DNA of 64,000 bases from Blasia pusilla (GCA_050084515.1 CM114271.1:61752001-61816000), one strand, 5' to 3'; positions 9,977 to 23,239 are shown, counted from the first letter of the stretch. Made by a program: numbers and translations. Notes: generated from the sequence alone by a model not told the origin.

Positions 9977-11798
9977 ACAAGAGGAATAGAATAATAGCCC
10001 ATACATTACACATAGGGACATAATCTAATAGATCTTTTGTCACATTGATATTGATCCACTATATATGATAAGGAAATGGATGGTATGAGAGAGAAATAAT
10101 AATAATGATGATAGCAACAAGAACACGAGGTAGAAGGAGAATAACAAACAAATAAGAAAAGGAGAAGGATGTAAAATGGGAGGATGAAATAATAGAAAGT
10201 ACATGGAGAAGGAAGGAAACTTATGATAACTTGATGATTGGTTTGTTAGTAATGAATGAAATGCAAGAACAACATAATAATGGATAATACATGTATTTCA
10301 TGCAAGCGATCATAAATTACATATCAAAATCAAAGGATGAAGGAATGTCTAACATAAGTTAAAAGCTTAATGACATTGAAATACATTGAGGGCCATATAA
10401 ATCGACCAAAAAAATAATAAAGATAACAAAAAATTTTGAGGAAGAGAAAAGGGAAGATAACCTTAGGATAAAGAAGGATTTAACTAATTACTATAATGAG
10501 TAAGTACTATGTGATATCATGGTACATAACACTTGCATATAACCTCTTACTTCTTTTTTGGTATAACAAGTTGATAGAAGGGTAGGTTGATCGGATGACA
10601 AGAGGGCAAAATATTTGGATAGCCCTCCATAATTATTTTTCTTTTCTAAACCCACAATCTAGACTAGCCTTGTGAGAATAAATTTTTATATCATACAAGA
10701 TCAATTTGACACTCATTTATATCGAAGACATATATTATGTTATGTTGTGTACACACACCTATATAATGACTATTAAGATGTAGACGAGATTACTTCAAGG
10801 CTTACAAGGGTCATTTGTATTGCTCAGTTTAGGAGGTCATTATGGCCTACTACCTTACAAGTGACCCATGTGTACATGTCATCCATCCTCATCCTTCATT
10901 TGTATATTAGATGGCATATTATTGAATTTCATACAATTAGTGGTGTCACTTGCATCTACAAGGCTCGACCTCTTGTGAGACGTATTTTCTTTCCGATTAT
11001 GCATTTATTCTCTTATTAGAGGATTAGGTGTAGAGGTAGTTATATTAAGTTTGAGTATATAGTGTAGTCCAAGTTTATAGGGACCTTATATAAGAGTGGT
11101 GACTTATGCATAAATGTTATTATGAAGTTGTTCACTGCGGATACACCCTTTAAGACACTCATTAGGAGCCCATCTTTAGATACTAGATCATTAGAGTGGG
11201 ATGATATTAAAGCAAGGCTATGTTGGTATATTGGCTCTTGATTTTTTTGAGTCAAGAGTTGGCCAGAATTAATATTAATGAAGATCACACATTTTTACAT
11301 CTTGTTATGTTTTTTACTCACATCTCTTTGGTGAAACCATGGTTTTATATGCTGTATATTTGAGCCAAATTGGGATTGAAAGTAATGCCATAATATTTTA
11401 AGGTGTTGTGTTTCCTAGATTTCTAAAAATCTAAATCCTTGAGTTCATAGGTTTAATTTGTGCCAACAGCCACAAATTAAACCACTGGTCTCATAGTGGC
11501 TATTAAAATGTAAGCTAGTCCCAAATTTGTGATTATACCAATCGTAACATAGTTGCACTACTGTGATTTCAAGTCGCACTTTGCAACAACATGGTGGCTT
11601 TGGAGTGTCATTTTATTACACTTGCAAGAAAATTACAAAGACTCATAAATCAACCGCAACCTAACCGTAACTAGCCATAATATAGGCGCCTGGTACTCGC
11701 ACTTGGCTTGCAAAGAGCGTCGGACTTGCAAATCTACGTAGTTGCAAAGAAGTTGTAAAAACACGTCAGCAAAGTAGTAGTTCTCTACACTTGCAAAC
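9977..11798. other. AT-rich DNA without recognisable gene
   Basis: Short ORFs only. From about 10050 to 10450 there is a purine-rich tract (GGAGAAGGA, GAGAGAAATAATAATAATGATG). Nothing identifies it as a gene or a named repeat. Confidence 0.45.
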
Positions 11799-12104
11799 CA
11801 AAGTTGTATGTGGAAAAAGTCAATGGACTTATGTCCATCCTATGGAAGGACCTGTCCATATGGGCCCCACCTTCCCGTTCTTTCTCATTCCCCCCACTTG
11901 CCTTCGTGTTCCATACTCTCATGTTTCTTCCTTGCTTCACCTTTACTCCATCCCCCCTTATTGACCCACTCACCCTTGTCCTCCCTTCCATCATGAACTA
12001 TAAGTGTGGGTCCCATCTCTTGCAATCCATGTTTGTGGACATATCTAGAATTTTTAGTCCATGTCTCTCGTACGGACGGATTTGTTCTTTTTTTTGCAAC
12101 CATA
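11799..12104 (-). mobile_element. MITE of the GGTTGCA family, copy 1
   Basis: It is about 306 bp with ends AAGTTGTATGTGG and GCAACCATA (reverse complement TATGGTTGC). TTGCAAAC stands on both sides (11791-11798 and 12105-12112), a perfect 8-bp direct repeat that looks like a target-site duplication. Internal words TGGACTTATGTCCAT, GGGCCCCACCTT and CTTCCATCATGAACTATA recur in reverse in the copies at 20525 and 40891. It has no transposase. The 8-bp duplication fits the hAT superfamily, but the ends are not a textbook hAT end. Confidence 0.75.
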
Positions 12105-12279
12105 TTGCAAACTAGTCATTTTGCGTTGTTTTGACTTGTTTTTGGGTATATGAAACATAATTTTAGGAGGAAATGGCTCATTCTAATTTTTTTTCTTAAG
12201 GATGGGTTTTTTTCCTCCTTCATTTCAAGAATTTTGGAAAGAAAGCTCCATCACAATTTACGATTTTTGACACACGCTA

Positions 12280-13318
12280 TCGTGCATCTACTCCCTTGAA
12301 CATCAATCTTATGTATTGCGGAAGCTTGAGTTTAGTAGGTCAAGCTCTCCTTACTGATCTGCATCCAAACACACTCATATTAGGTGTGGTTTGCATAAAC
12401 TAGCCTTGCATCTCTTGAGTCTTGTTCTTGGGCCATCCTTCAAGCTCAACCAATCTAGGCGGGGTTAGATACCAACCTAACCCCTCCTTCCCCAACACAA
12501 ACAAGTCCTTCAAGACTTGGGGGCCTGGGGAAGACTTCCTCAGTAGTCTAGGAACTTAAAACAGCGCTAGCACACTTGGAGGTCCCAAGTGCCTAATGGA
12601 CCTCAAATGTGTTTTTAATCAAGACTCCATATTTGAGTCACAGATTAAGGTCCAAAGTTGGTGTCCATAAGCGATCCACTTGGACTTGGATTTTTGTCCA
12701 ACCCCCAAAAAAATCTCTCAATCCATCATGTGCCTTTGGTTCAGCCCCATGGTTCTTCAAGATGGGGTTCAGGTTCCAAACATCCTTGGACGTCCTCTCC
12801 CTTATATATAGTTCTAGAGATCCCTACCCCCTCCCTACCTTTGAGAAAGTCCTCTTAGGCCGCTCCTTGTGGCCCTCAACCCAACTATCATTTCAATAGC
12901 TTGGGGATAATTTCTAGATCTCTGCTCATTCATTATTCTGGAATTCTGAGTGCATTGGATTTTTCTTCTTACAAGCTTCTCAACGCCACCTTACTCATCC
13001 CAAACCCATCTTGGGTCTAGCCATTATAACCAAAAATATGGAGAACCCCAAAACGGTTAGTCAAGTTCCAAGCCAAGTTACAGTCGCCTTTGTGCCCAAC
13101 TCTTGTGGGACTTGAGCTCTTCTCAACTCCCACTTTCCATTTGGTGTTGTTCTGCTAGTTCACAACCTTCATTATCCAAGACACCCATCAAGGCTTGCGT
13201 CTCACTTTTGCAACTCATGTCTTTCTCTTGAGACTTCAACGCGCTTCCATGCTAGTGTTAGCCCACTAGAGTTCCGATGCTCTAAGTTGCGGCATGTTTA
13301 GTTATGAGGGTTATGACA
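12280..13318 (+). repeat. 1-kb dispersed repeat F, copy 1
   Basis: It starts near CGTGCATCTACTC and ends near GGTTATGACA. Shared landmarks with copies at 26116-27131 (plus) and 54450-55443 (minus) are TTGAAC..TCTTA, GCGGAAGC, CCCAAGTGCCTAATGG, CAAGTCCTTCAAGACTTG, TGTGGCCCTCAA and GAGGGTTATGAC. Overlapping ORFs at 12609-12899 show no motif. The size, the TGT near the start and the ACA at the end suggest a solo LTR of an unidentified element, but similarity begins before the TG, so this is only a guess. Confidence 0.65.
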
Positions 13319-13728
13319 CTCAAAAACCAGTTGCTAAAAAAAGGTTGAGTACATGGATCAACCAATGCATCAAGTAAGGAGATGGATTTATTGATTACTT
13401 ATTGAGATTGGTGTTAATAACTCAAGACCTATTGTAATATCTGCAAATACTTGCTAATAATCATATGTTTTATGCTTGAACAAACCATGTAAAGGTGTAC
13501 TACCATTTTATCAGAGATAAAGTGCTTGGATGAGAGATTAATCTTAGGTACCTAGGTACATATTAAAAGAATCATTCATAGCAATATCTTCACAAAGGCA
13601 TTGTCCATAAATAAGTTTGAGATATTGAGAAATGATTTAGGTATAAGAAATATCCATATGAGCATGAAGATTGAGTTATAATTAAGTTCATCACACATAT
13701 AGACATGAGTCCGCATTGGCATGCGCAA

Positions 13729-14575
13729 GGTTGCATTCGGAAAAAGTCCATGTTTGCGGACTCATATCCCTCACAGTCTGTCCTCAAGCCAAATATGTCC
13801 GTGGGCATCAGAGTTCTCATGGCCCACACCTGAGCCTACCCTAACTGCAATGTAGACCCGTGGTCCTCCAACCCACACCCATTGGACTGACTCATCGCTC
13901 GTTCTTGCCACCCGTTTTGCAGCCCGCACCAACCTCACGTCTTGCTCGCATGGGCCCGCATCAAATCCGCATGTGTCCAATAGTAGAACCACATAAGGCT
14001 ATGTGCCCACTGCCCACCCAGTTTAGGCCTTATGTAGGCCCTACAGCACGCCATATGCATGCCTACCGCTGGCCAGTACGAGCCAAATAGGCTTGGTGCA
14101 CGTCGCGCGTGGGCTTGATGCAGGCCAAGTGAGGGCTCATAGCCTGCATACCCGTTTGATCCTTGCTTACGTCACTTTATTTGGGCTCGGACCCATTTCT
14201 ATGTCTAAAGCCTACGTGGGTGATTGGGGTCCTAGAAAAATCTAGGTGGGGGATCCGTTATGGGTGTCCGGGGACAAGTCTATCCCATAGATGAACTAGT
14301 CTGTTCCAGTGCTACCTTGGGCCCAAACAAGGCAACCTTGATGTGAGCCAAGCAAGCTCTACATGAGCTAGATGTGGGTTGGATGCGGCCTAGTAAACAA
14401 GTTGTAAGAACCACCGGCAGGTCACTGGGGCTGGGGTGCAGGCTAGTTGAGCTAAGGTCTACGTTGTGAGCACGGCCAGCCCAAGTGTAGGTCGCATGGA
14501 CCTGGCCGTGCAGGGACATGTCTCTCCTAGGAACAAACATAAATCCATGGACACGGACTTTGTCTGTGTGCAACC
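13729..14575. mobile_element. Longer relative of the GGTTGCA MITE family (about 850 bp)
   Basis: The left end GGTTGCATTCGGAAAAAGTC and the right end GACTTTGTCTGTGTGCAACC are inverted repeats of each other, with further internal pairs (AGTCCATG and CATGGACACGGACT). Both ends lie next to CAAG/CTTG. The interior is GC-richer than its flanks and full of words like TAGGCC, GGGCCC and GGCCCACA. ORFs there (for example 13860-14090) carry no motif. A shorter related piece follows at 14576-14695, so one copy may be nested in another. Confidence 0.6.
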
Positions 14576-14695
14576 TTGAGCATAGGGACAAGTGCAAGGG
14601 ACAAGAAAGGGATAGGGAAGGTGGGGCCTACATGGATAAGTCCTTCCATGAGATAGAACTAAGTCCACACACAGAGACCTTCTTCACATGTAACC
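14576..14695 (+). mobile_element. Partial MITE of the GGTTGCA family
   Basis: AAGGTGGGGCCTACATGGAT, AAGTCCTTCCATGAGATAGA and the end CACATGTAACCTTGA match the right half of the copy at 20525-20839 (GAGATGGGGTCTTCATGGAG, AAGTCCTTCTATAGGCTAGA, CATATGCAACCTTGA). Its left half is missing or replaced by the 847-bp relative beside it. Confidence 0.6.
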
Positions 14696-14699
14696 TTGA

Positions 14700-17390
14700 T
14701 TTTTTTCCCCATCCTCCACCAACTAGTTTATTTTTTAAAAATATGAGCTAAATTTTGGAAAATTAAATATTTGTTGGGATCAAAATAAAATTTTGTTAAT
14801 AAAGGGGTCTTTAGTTTTTTATAGTCAAAACTCAAGGCAGGTTTCTAATGGCTTCAAATGTTACTACTTCATTTGTTGGGTTTCTCATTAACATTCAACG
14901 TAAAAATAATTCAAGTAAATTTTTCTATATCCCACCTTCATGGCCAAATTATTTTATTGAAAAAGTGAACCAAAATTTACCCATTGTTAGAACTTCATTG
15001 GATCCCTTACCCTATGTTTTTTGTTTCAATCCATTGAACCCATTGCATTGCATGGGCTTCAAATTACTGGTAAATATGGAAACTACAACTTATAAATAAT
15101 TTAGATACAACCCCAATAGTAAGATAAAAAGCCCACCTCAAAAATCCAAACACACTATCTACTTGAATAAATCCCAATAAAAACATACATTGAGGGCTCC
15201 ACCATCTTTGTTCTTAAAAGACTCTAATTCTCGAGATGAACCACCAAATATACTTCCTTTCCTAGGAATTTTCCATGATGAAGTGTCTCAAGTGGCTAAA
15301 TACCCATAAATTTCTCTCATATATCCTAAATTGCTATTCCTTGTTGAAGACCAAGTATGCTAAAATTTGAGAAGAATTTGAAACTAAATAGGGATGATTC
15401 CATTTTTTGGAAGAAATATCCCCAAATAAGTGTTACACAAAGCATTAATATTATTCATATTTTTCACCACTCACGACTCAAAGGTTGAAAAATAAGTATC
15501 ATATAATTTGAAGCTAGCAATTTGATTTATCGTTATTACTTCAAATTATTTATAATCAGAAAATTTGCACTTGATTTATTTTCCAAATGATTCCCAAAAA
15601 AACGCGCATTACACTATTCCTCCAAGATGATCCAAACTCCAAGTTCATTCTTACTTCAATGTCCCATCTTCATTATTTACTAATCTCTCATCAATCTTTT
15701 ATTTAAAAAGTATGAGAACCAAAATATTCCTAATCCCATTACTTCTCATTCAAACTTGACATAGAAATGAGACTTATCTTAGTCAAATTATTCTTAAAAT
15801 GAATCTTCTTCTTAACTTCCCAAAAAAATCCAAAACTTAAAATATTTTTCATTTAGATCATATGAATCTAATGGCAAGAGGCATGAGATCAATAAGCATG
15901 CTAACAAAAAGTTCAAAAGGAAGAATTCTTCCTACCCATGCTACCAAAATGTAATTTTGCCACCCTAGTGCCATGTGTCGATAAAAAAGGTGTTTTCCAA
16001 TCAAGAAATTAGCCTCCCTTAATATTTTAGATATACTAAAATAATTTACACAATTATTTGGTTTAGTACAAGTTAGATGTTAAACTCACTTCTAATGCTA
16101 CGTGTATCACTTGTGCGTAGTACATCTTTTTGTTCTAGACCCTTAATAAATATTACACTCCTTGGTCCCAATTCATTTTCTGGTGCTTGTAATAATTTCC
16201 AACTATGTTTTGTAAAGGAGAAGAAGTAACGTCCTTAATAAACATCCCACTAAATAAATAAAAAGAATCCCCACTGGTCCCCTTCTTGGGGAGTACTATA
16301 TTATTTTTTCTGACCACTCCCCCTCTCCTCTAAGATTCAAACATAATTTTATTCCCTTCCAAAAATTGTACGCCTACCTTAGTGTCAAGGGGCACTTCAA
16401 AATCAAAAAGGGAATTGTATTACTATATTTTCATATTGTACATGCCATGTTGACAACAATAGTATCTTAAAGATGGCAACCCTTAAGGAATAAGTGTGTG
16501 TTTTTTTAGGCATATTCGTGAAAATAATCATTTCCTTGCTTCTACTTTGCATTTATGAGAACTTATACACTTCATGATAAATCTAATTGCTTCATGCTTC
16601 TAGTAGCTTTTTGAGTCATTTTCGACTTCTTTCAAAATTGAATTCTATTATACTCCATGTTTCCACATCTTCAAACATTTGCATCTTGAGCTTCCATTTC
16701 AAATACCTATAACTTTGAACTTCATATCGGCAAGCAAGCATACAAGTTAGTTGAATTTTGGAAAATCTTTAGGATGAAGGGCAAGAGAGAGAGCAGTGAA
16801 AAGTGAAGGGGAGCCTAAATCCTAAAGCCATGTCTTGTTACCTAATTACCCGTACCACGGATGCCCATGCTCGATTAATCCCTGGCTAATATTTCATAAC
16901 TAAGTCTTAAGTATCAAAACTAGAGAGTGCAGCGAATATTTGAGTTATATATATATATATAAAATTCATTGGAGAGTTCCTTTCATTTTGAATGATCCCT
17001 CCTCTTGACACGTGTCTTTTTCAGCTAATAGAATCGTTCATTGGGTAAGCCAATAGGATCGTCCGAATTCAAGTGTAGAGGATGGCGAATTCAAAATTAA
17101 ACATTATTTTTAATTTATGCATAGCACTGACACTGAATATATATATATAAAAGAGCACAAGCAGTAGTCCATGGATTGCCATTACTCATGACGCTGGATT
17201 ACCCCCACTCAAAGTGTCAAAACCACAGAGCAGAGAATGAAGAGTGTAAGGACAAACCAACGGGCTAAATGCAACCAAAGAGGGGGCAACTACAAGATCT
17301 ACTGCTCTTTGGTTTGATTTTTACTTAAGTCGTGAGTGATTTTTTTTCCAAAATATTTATCTCTTGTATTTTACATCAATTTAGGGAAGG
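14700..17390. other. AT-rich DNA without recognisable gene
   Basis: Only short motif-free ORFs. Dinucleotide (AT)n tracts occur at 16949-16962 and 17142-17154. No repeat ends could be fixed. Confidence 0.45.
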
Positions 17391-17396
17391 TAATGC

Positions 17397-17620
17397 AATG
17401 TCCGGGGAGAACCGGGATTAGGTGTTGAGCTGGCCGGATGAAATTGAAAATTACCGATTCACAATCTCGAATTACCAGCCAAAAACGGATGAGATTTATA
17501 GGGTCTCCTTTGTATTCGTATTGAAATAGCATGCCAGGATTTGAAAAACTTTGAAGATTTACCATCCTATTTTGTATTCACCGGAAAAGTATTGGTTCTT
17601 GCTAAAAATTCCCCGTACCC
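17397..17620 (+). repeat. Dispersed repeat G, copy 1 (GTCCGGGGAGAACCGGG start)
   Basis: It matches, in reverse, 55925-56135: shared words are TCCGGGGAGAA, GTTGAGC.GGCCGG, TACCAGCCAAAAAC and TCCTTTGTATT. The first word recurs once more at 17698-17714 (CCGGGGAGAACCGGG) facing AAGGAACCAATTTTTAACAAG, which is partly the inverse of GGTTCTTGCTAAAAATTCCCC at 17593, so the unit may be a small terminal-repeat element. No coding. Confidence 0.5.
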
Positions 17621-17955
17621 TGAGGTAATGTATTTATGTATGCCTAGCTATTATTAATTTCTTCCACCTATGCATCACATGTGCACCTTGTCCTTGTCCG
17701 GGGAGAACCGGGAAGGAACCAATTTTTAACAAGAAAGGACTTAAATATTATTTATTTTTGATAGATTAGAGAATGATTTTTTTAAAAATGAATAAAGTCT
17801 CATCAAAACAACTAAATAGATCTTCTTCTTATTGTCTCCTTTCCTCCAAAAAGAGGACACTAGGGTAAGGGGGTCGGGGGGAGGGGCATATAGACAAGAA
17901 GCAAAAGAAAAAAGGCTTAAGGGTGCTATTGTGTAGGGAAGATCCGTATGAGCAC

Positions 17956-17985
17956 ACTAGTATGTCACCCGTTGCATGGGTGACA
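17956..17985 (-). mobile_element. Helitron-like 3' end
   Basis: On the minus strand TGTCACCC-ATGCAAC-GGGTGACA, a perfect 8-bp stem, is followed at once by TACTAGT. The hairpin and CTAGT end fit a Helitron terminus, although the gap between hairpin and end is very short. Confidence 0.5.
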
Positions 17986-17989
17986 GATT

Positions 17990-20520
17990 TTCCCCTGAGT
18001 TTAATTATTATCTTTAAATGAATAAATACAATAAAGGGACCTTAAAAACATGTTGACCTTTTTAATTTCTTGTAATCCCATCTTCTTTTAATATTGTATA
18101 GATAAATATTAGATTGATAGAATTCTATGATTAAAATAAATTCTAGAAAAAATAAAAGGACAGAAATGATGGGGTCCCGTGTTCACCTGACGAATGGCGC
18201 GGCACGATTCGCCTACAAGCCAAAGTCCACCGAATCCGAGCGATAGAGTCAGTCAAAGCATGCCATCTGGACTCACGAGCGTCGCGAGTCACTGCCTTCA
18301 TGAAACTCGGCAGAGATCTTGTGTGGCGCTGGTTGGCAGTGCCACGTGGCTCCTGCTGTGATGGGTTGGGGCCATGCTGGACCCCAACTTTGGACCCGTT
18401 ATTATTATTCCATGGCCTTTCCTCACGGCTCTTCTTCTCTTTCCAGGGAGAAGGATGTCCTTCCTTATTCTTTCCAGGCTGCTTTCATGGCGCGGAAAGG
18501 ATATGTTATCTTTTTGTCTTCCTTTCTTCTTTTCCCTCGTTATCAAACTTGGAAAGCTTAACTCCAGGGGCTGCCAACGGAAAGAAAGAGAGCTGGACAT
18601 GCGGATCTATCTAGTTCTAACGGAAAAGAGTTATTTTCAAATGCAAATATTTCATAAATATATAATAAGTTTTCTTTACCCCTAAACGTGTTTTGGTGGG
18701 GGCCGCCAGTGGAAGATAAATTGAGTTTTGTTCTTTTCTTGCCTTTTTCCCGTCGGCGGATTTGTAAGTCTATATACATTAATTATATATTATTTCATTC
18801 GAGGATGCAGTTTTATAATAAAACTGCTGCTCCTATGTTAGTTATCTCTCAATAATTTATTCAAAAATATTTTTCAGATCTGAAAATCGGTAAAGAAACT
18901 GAAATTATTCATATTTAGTATATATTAAATGGAAAATAATATTAAAAAAAATTATAGTATTTAATTTTCTTTTTTACCTTGTAGAGGAAATTAATTTTAA
19001 CGAAAAATTATTATTTTTATTAAAAGAGTATAGATTAATTGATTTACATTCTGATTGGCAATCTTAAGCATAAAATAAAATAATATAGTAAACAACTGTA
19101 ACGTAATTGAAATTTAATGGTATGGGGAAATAGATTTTAATGAAGAAAGAATAAATATTTTTAAAATTTAATGGAAGGATGAAACTATCTAAGGGAGTGG
19201 GATATGATTTAAATTCCAATCGAATGGTGTAATTACTTAGAAGAATGAAATGTTATTACTCTTCTAAGATCTAAGGAAATTGAAATAAGATTTAAATTTT
19301 AAAATTATTTTTTCTAAATATATTATCTTAATTCAGATTTTATATTTTGGGAAAGGAAGATTATTTTTTAAATTAAATTTTTTTCAGTGGATTTTTATTT
19401 CATAGGAAGAGTGGAAATGGAAGAGAACGTATTTTTAAAATTTTTATGGAAGAATGAAAATATTTAGGGAATTTGGTTATTATTTAAATTTTAATTTAAG
19501 ATCAAGAGTATTTTAAAATTTTAATTCAATCACTCTTTTAAGATTTAAAAAACTAAAAATTACACTTATTGAATCGAGAAATATTTTTAAACTATTAGAA
19601 AACATTTTAACTAATAATATTGAATCTCAATGGGGAAAATTCATGGGATGGAGACAAACGAAAATAAATTTAGATCTATCCCAATAAAAGGAAAGTATAT
19701 TTCTTTTTAATTATTCGCTCCCTTGTTTTTTATGTGATCCATTATGCCTCCTCGGATAAAATGATTCTTTTTTTAATTTATAAAATCACATTTTTGACGG
19801 AAGGAAAACCTTGAAGTACATCCAAAATTTTACGGTAAAATAGTAAAAATTCATATGTTGACACAATTTTCCAAGATAAAGGACATCCAACCCTATGACC
19901 AAGAGAAATAAATGAATGCACTTGGCATAGCCTTTCATCTATGATTCTTTGATTTTTAAAGTGTGCAAGTTGTCTGCAATGTATATGAAAGAGTAATGTC
20001 ACAAGGCCACCAAAGAAAGGGATTTACATTCTTCTTTCTTTTCCGATGGAAATATATTTCTTCTACCTACTGCATAAGAAGGAAATCTAAAACCATTGCT
20101 ATTATCATCTTAGTTGCCCTTCTTGCCGACTTTCTCCAAATAAGTGTGTCTCAAAATTAGGTTGGAACTACAATGAAAGATAGCACTATCAACTCATAAA
20201 GAACAGCATGGTACAATAAAATTCACCATCTCACTAAAAGTCAAAAATCATGATTTTTAATTAGGTTTTGGGTTGGGTTTTATAACATATTAAACAAAAT
20301 GTTGACATTGGAGGTAGGTCATTTCATCATAAAAGGTCTTTACACAATTTATATTCAATTTATGATTGTATGTGGGAAAGTTTAAAATCTTATGATCCCC
20401 TCTTGGAATCTATGTACTAATTGGAAAATGTAGTTTAGAATCCTCCTTTTGATATGTGTCACTAGATGTCTTTCAAAAATACTTTTGGTCAGGCTAATTA
20501 GAAATCATATTATGTTTGTT
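17990..20520. other. Mostly AT-rich DNA with a GC-richer patch
   Basis: The patch at about 18165-18610 has CpG-rich words (GCGTCGCGAGTC) and a perfect palindrome GCCACGTGGC at 18341-18350 that contains the plant G-box core CACGTG. ORFs over it (18300-18614 and others) have no motif. The rest (18700-19760) is very AT-rich. It may include a fossil promoter, but no gene is supported. Confidence 0.4.
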
Positions 20521-20524
20521 GTAT

Positions 20525-20839
20525 GGTTGCAAAAAAATTGACATGTCCGTCCCTAAGACGGAGATGGATGGACAAGTTTGGATATATCCATGGGCATGGA
20601 TTACAAAAAGTAGGGCCCAACATTATAGATCATGGTTGAAGGTAGGAAAGGCAGGTGGAGCAATAAGGGGGGAGGGAGTGGAGGTGAGAGGAAGAGAAAC
20701 AAGAAAGTGCGGATCACGAAGATGAGTAGAGGGGATGAGAAAGAAGGGGGAGATGGGGTCTTCATGGAGAAGTCCTTCTATAGGCTAGACGTAAGTTTAC
20801 ACACATATCTGCGGACATAGACTTTGTCCATATGCAACC
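20525..20839 (+). mobile_element. MITE of the GGTTGCA family, copy 2 (315 bp)
   Basis: Ends are GGTTGCAAAAAAATTGACATG and TTTGTCCATATGCAACC, inverted copies over GGTTGCA. The interior is purine-rich (GGGGGGAGGGAGTGGAGG) and shares GGATTACAAAAAGTAGGGCCC-like words with the copy at 40891 (TAGATTACATTGCAAGAGGTGAGACCC). It has no coding capacity of its own. An 8-bp duplication is not clear here. Confidence 0.7.
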
Positions 20840-20886
20840 TTGATTAATTGAGGTCACATTGAAACATGACATTATTAAATAAGGAT

Positions 20887-20923
20887 CCGTGCATCGCACG
20901 GTCCCTTTCCAATCCTTACTAGT
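20887..20923 (+). mobile_element. Helitron-type 3' end
   Basis: The hairpin CCGTGC-ATC-GCACGG is followed by a 17-nt pyrimidine-rich spacer and CTAGT. This is the shape of plant Helitron termini. The body would lie to the left; the 5' end is not identified. Confidence 0.6.
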
Positions 20924-21688
20924 TGTATAGTAGGGCAACTCGAATTATTTGTTATAAATTTCTTATTAAAAATAATTTATTGTCTTGAAAATTTTCGATC
21001 AAATTTTATGACTAATCAAAAATCAACTTGATTGGAAATCCATGGGATCCTTTACATTGACCCTTTCAATTTTCTTGTTAGAATATCTAATAAATGGCTT
21101 ATACGCATACCTCGCCTATTGTAAAAATTCTAGCTCCTACTTATTACGTCTTAATAGACTCTTTTATTTTTTTAAACTCTCGTGAATATTTATATTTAGA
21201 TGATAGTAAGGAAAAAACCTCTCTTCATAAAAAATTCCACCACATTCGTACTCGCTTAGAATCTTCGCTAGCATGGGATATGTGAAAGTTGGAAAACCAA
21301 AGACACGAATCCCATTACGAAATACTTCATACTTGGGTCCATTATTGACAATATCTTCGTCATCAAAAGTTATTAAAAATTCATTAGAAGTTTTTTGAGT
21401 TTCCAATTTTTAGACATGCTCTATAAGAGCCCAAGGGTCTTCCACATTCCCAATTAGAATTTGCTACTTATTCTATTTTAAGAAAGAAGAAAACTCCCAA
21501 CCATAGCCCTAAATTTTGCATTTAAGAATCTATATTATGAAAAGAGGATGGGATTAGAGAACCCCTTCCTCTTGCGTGGACGCGTGTACAGTTTTGCCTC
21601 CCCTATTGCATACACGTGTAGTGTTTAACATGTGACTTAACGGGTCTAGGTCTAACGGGTGGCTTAACAGGTGATGTGCCCTTTCATG

Positions 21689-21714
21689 CGTGCAGAGCAC
21701 GGAAATATACTAGT
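21689..21714 (+). mobile_element. Helitron-type 3' end
   Basis: The hairpin CGTGC-AGA-GCACG is followed by GAAATATA and CTAGT. Just upstream (21630-21670) AACGGGT and GGCTTAAC-like words repeat. The 5' end was not found. Confidence 0.6.
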
Positions 21715-23239
21715 CATATATTGACACCGCATTAGTGTCCGCATCGAAGACATCATTATCCCAATTCTTGCCATGGATCCTTACTTAGTCCCTTCTAAAT
21801 CTGAAATTGGTCATCTTGAGGGTCTATGGGATTCCCACTACCGTCGTTCCTCCTTATGAGCCAAAAGAGAAATCATGGGAAAATCCAAAAATACAACTGC
21901 AAATAGTTCTATCAATCAATAAAATTTTTGTGGTAATTTGAATTTCCACAAAATTCACCGGTGAATTTTTTTAAGAAATAGAACTATAACATAAAGCGGA
22001 CATCTATTGCGCGGTCCAAGATTTTTCTTTAGAGGAGAAATACTTTCAATGGCACATTACTTTAGTGTTCTCGAAAAATAAAACCAATAATAACGCAAGT
22101 AATATATTATAGTTTGCATCCAAAAGTAGGAAGTTAGTGGAAGCAAGTGCATTGATGTGAGCTTTCAAGATGAGGTGGAGGGAAAAGAAGAGTATCATGA
22201 AGTACATCCTCAACTCCAAGACATTCCCTAGACAACAATCATTCTTCGTAATCAAAAGCGGAGACATTCTTGGGTCGAATCACACCTCTAAGAGAGAAAT
22301 GCTATTCTATATTTCCTTTGACAAATAAAATTGGGAATTCCCATTTACTTCTTAGAGTGGATTTGGGTGTTCAATTTTTTCTTTGAAAGTGATTTCTGTC
22401 ATGAGAGAAAAAAATCCATTGCAGCAAAGCATATTTCACCTTACAATGGGAGGCTTTACATGGAGCTTTATGATTCTGGTTTCATTTTTGGAGAGGAGGC
22501 CAAGAATTGGATGAAACGTATATATATATATGCAACCAAAGTGGATTTTCCGTGTTTGGCTATGGGTTTGATTGATTTTTTAAAAGAATCTTAAGGTTCT
22601 GTTGAGATCTTCATTTTTGGGGGCTTGTCTCTTTGCGAGGTATTTCCTTTCAGTTGGAAAATGTAAACTCTACCTATTGGTATTACAAGCAACAACGCGT
22701 CGTATTCTGGGTGGCCATAAAGTGCAATGGTATCTCCACCGCACTACAGTAAGTACCTTGCTGGCAAAAGATAAGAGAAATAGCCCCACCATGCGGCCAT
22801 GGTAAGTAACCACAGCAGCCCTCCCGTCGGCAAAACTGGGCCCTTTCCGGTGTCTGAGCTGAAAGAAGCGTTGGGCCAAGATTGATCGGCGTCCGCCATT
22901 TGTGGACACGTGAAAAGGACACCGGAGGGAGGATCCATGTTTCGAACTTGGAAGGAAAGTGGTTGCTGAACTGGCGTCGCCGTGTGCCTCCCTCCGCTAA
23001 ATGACGAACTGATCCTCCCACAAAGTGGGGGACCCAGTATCCATAACTGAATAAATTATGTTGGTGCCGGGGTGATATTTTTTCGAATTCGTCGAAATTT
23101 TTTCATTGATATTATTATTAGAGAGTGCATTTTTTATTTGTAAACATTTTTTTGACATGTGGAAATAGGGCAAGAAAATATTTCCCCTCTACAAGAAATA
23201 CGAATTTCTTTTATGTGCAATAGGATTAGTGCTTTCAAT
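21715..23239. other. No recognised gene; GC-richer patch at 22.65-23.03 kb
   Basis: Mostly AT-rich. The patch contains an unrecognised minus-strand ORF of 112 codons (22683-23021) and overlapping plus ORFs; CpG is frequent there. Without a motif or a related copy it cannot be called a gene. Part of this stretch may belong to the Helitron ending at 23268. Confidence 0.4.
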
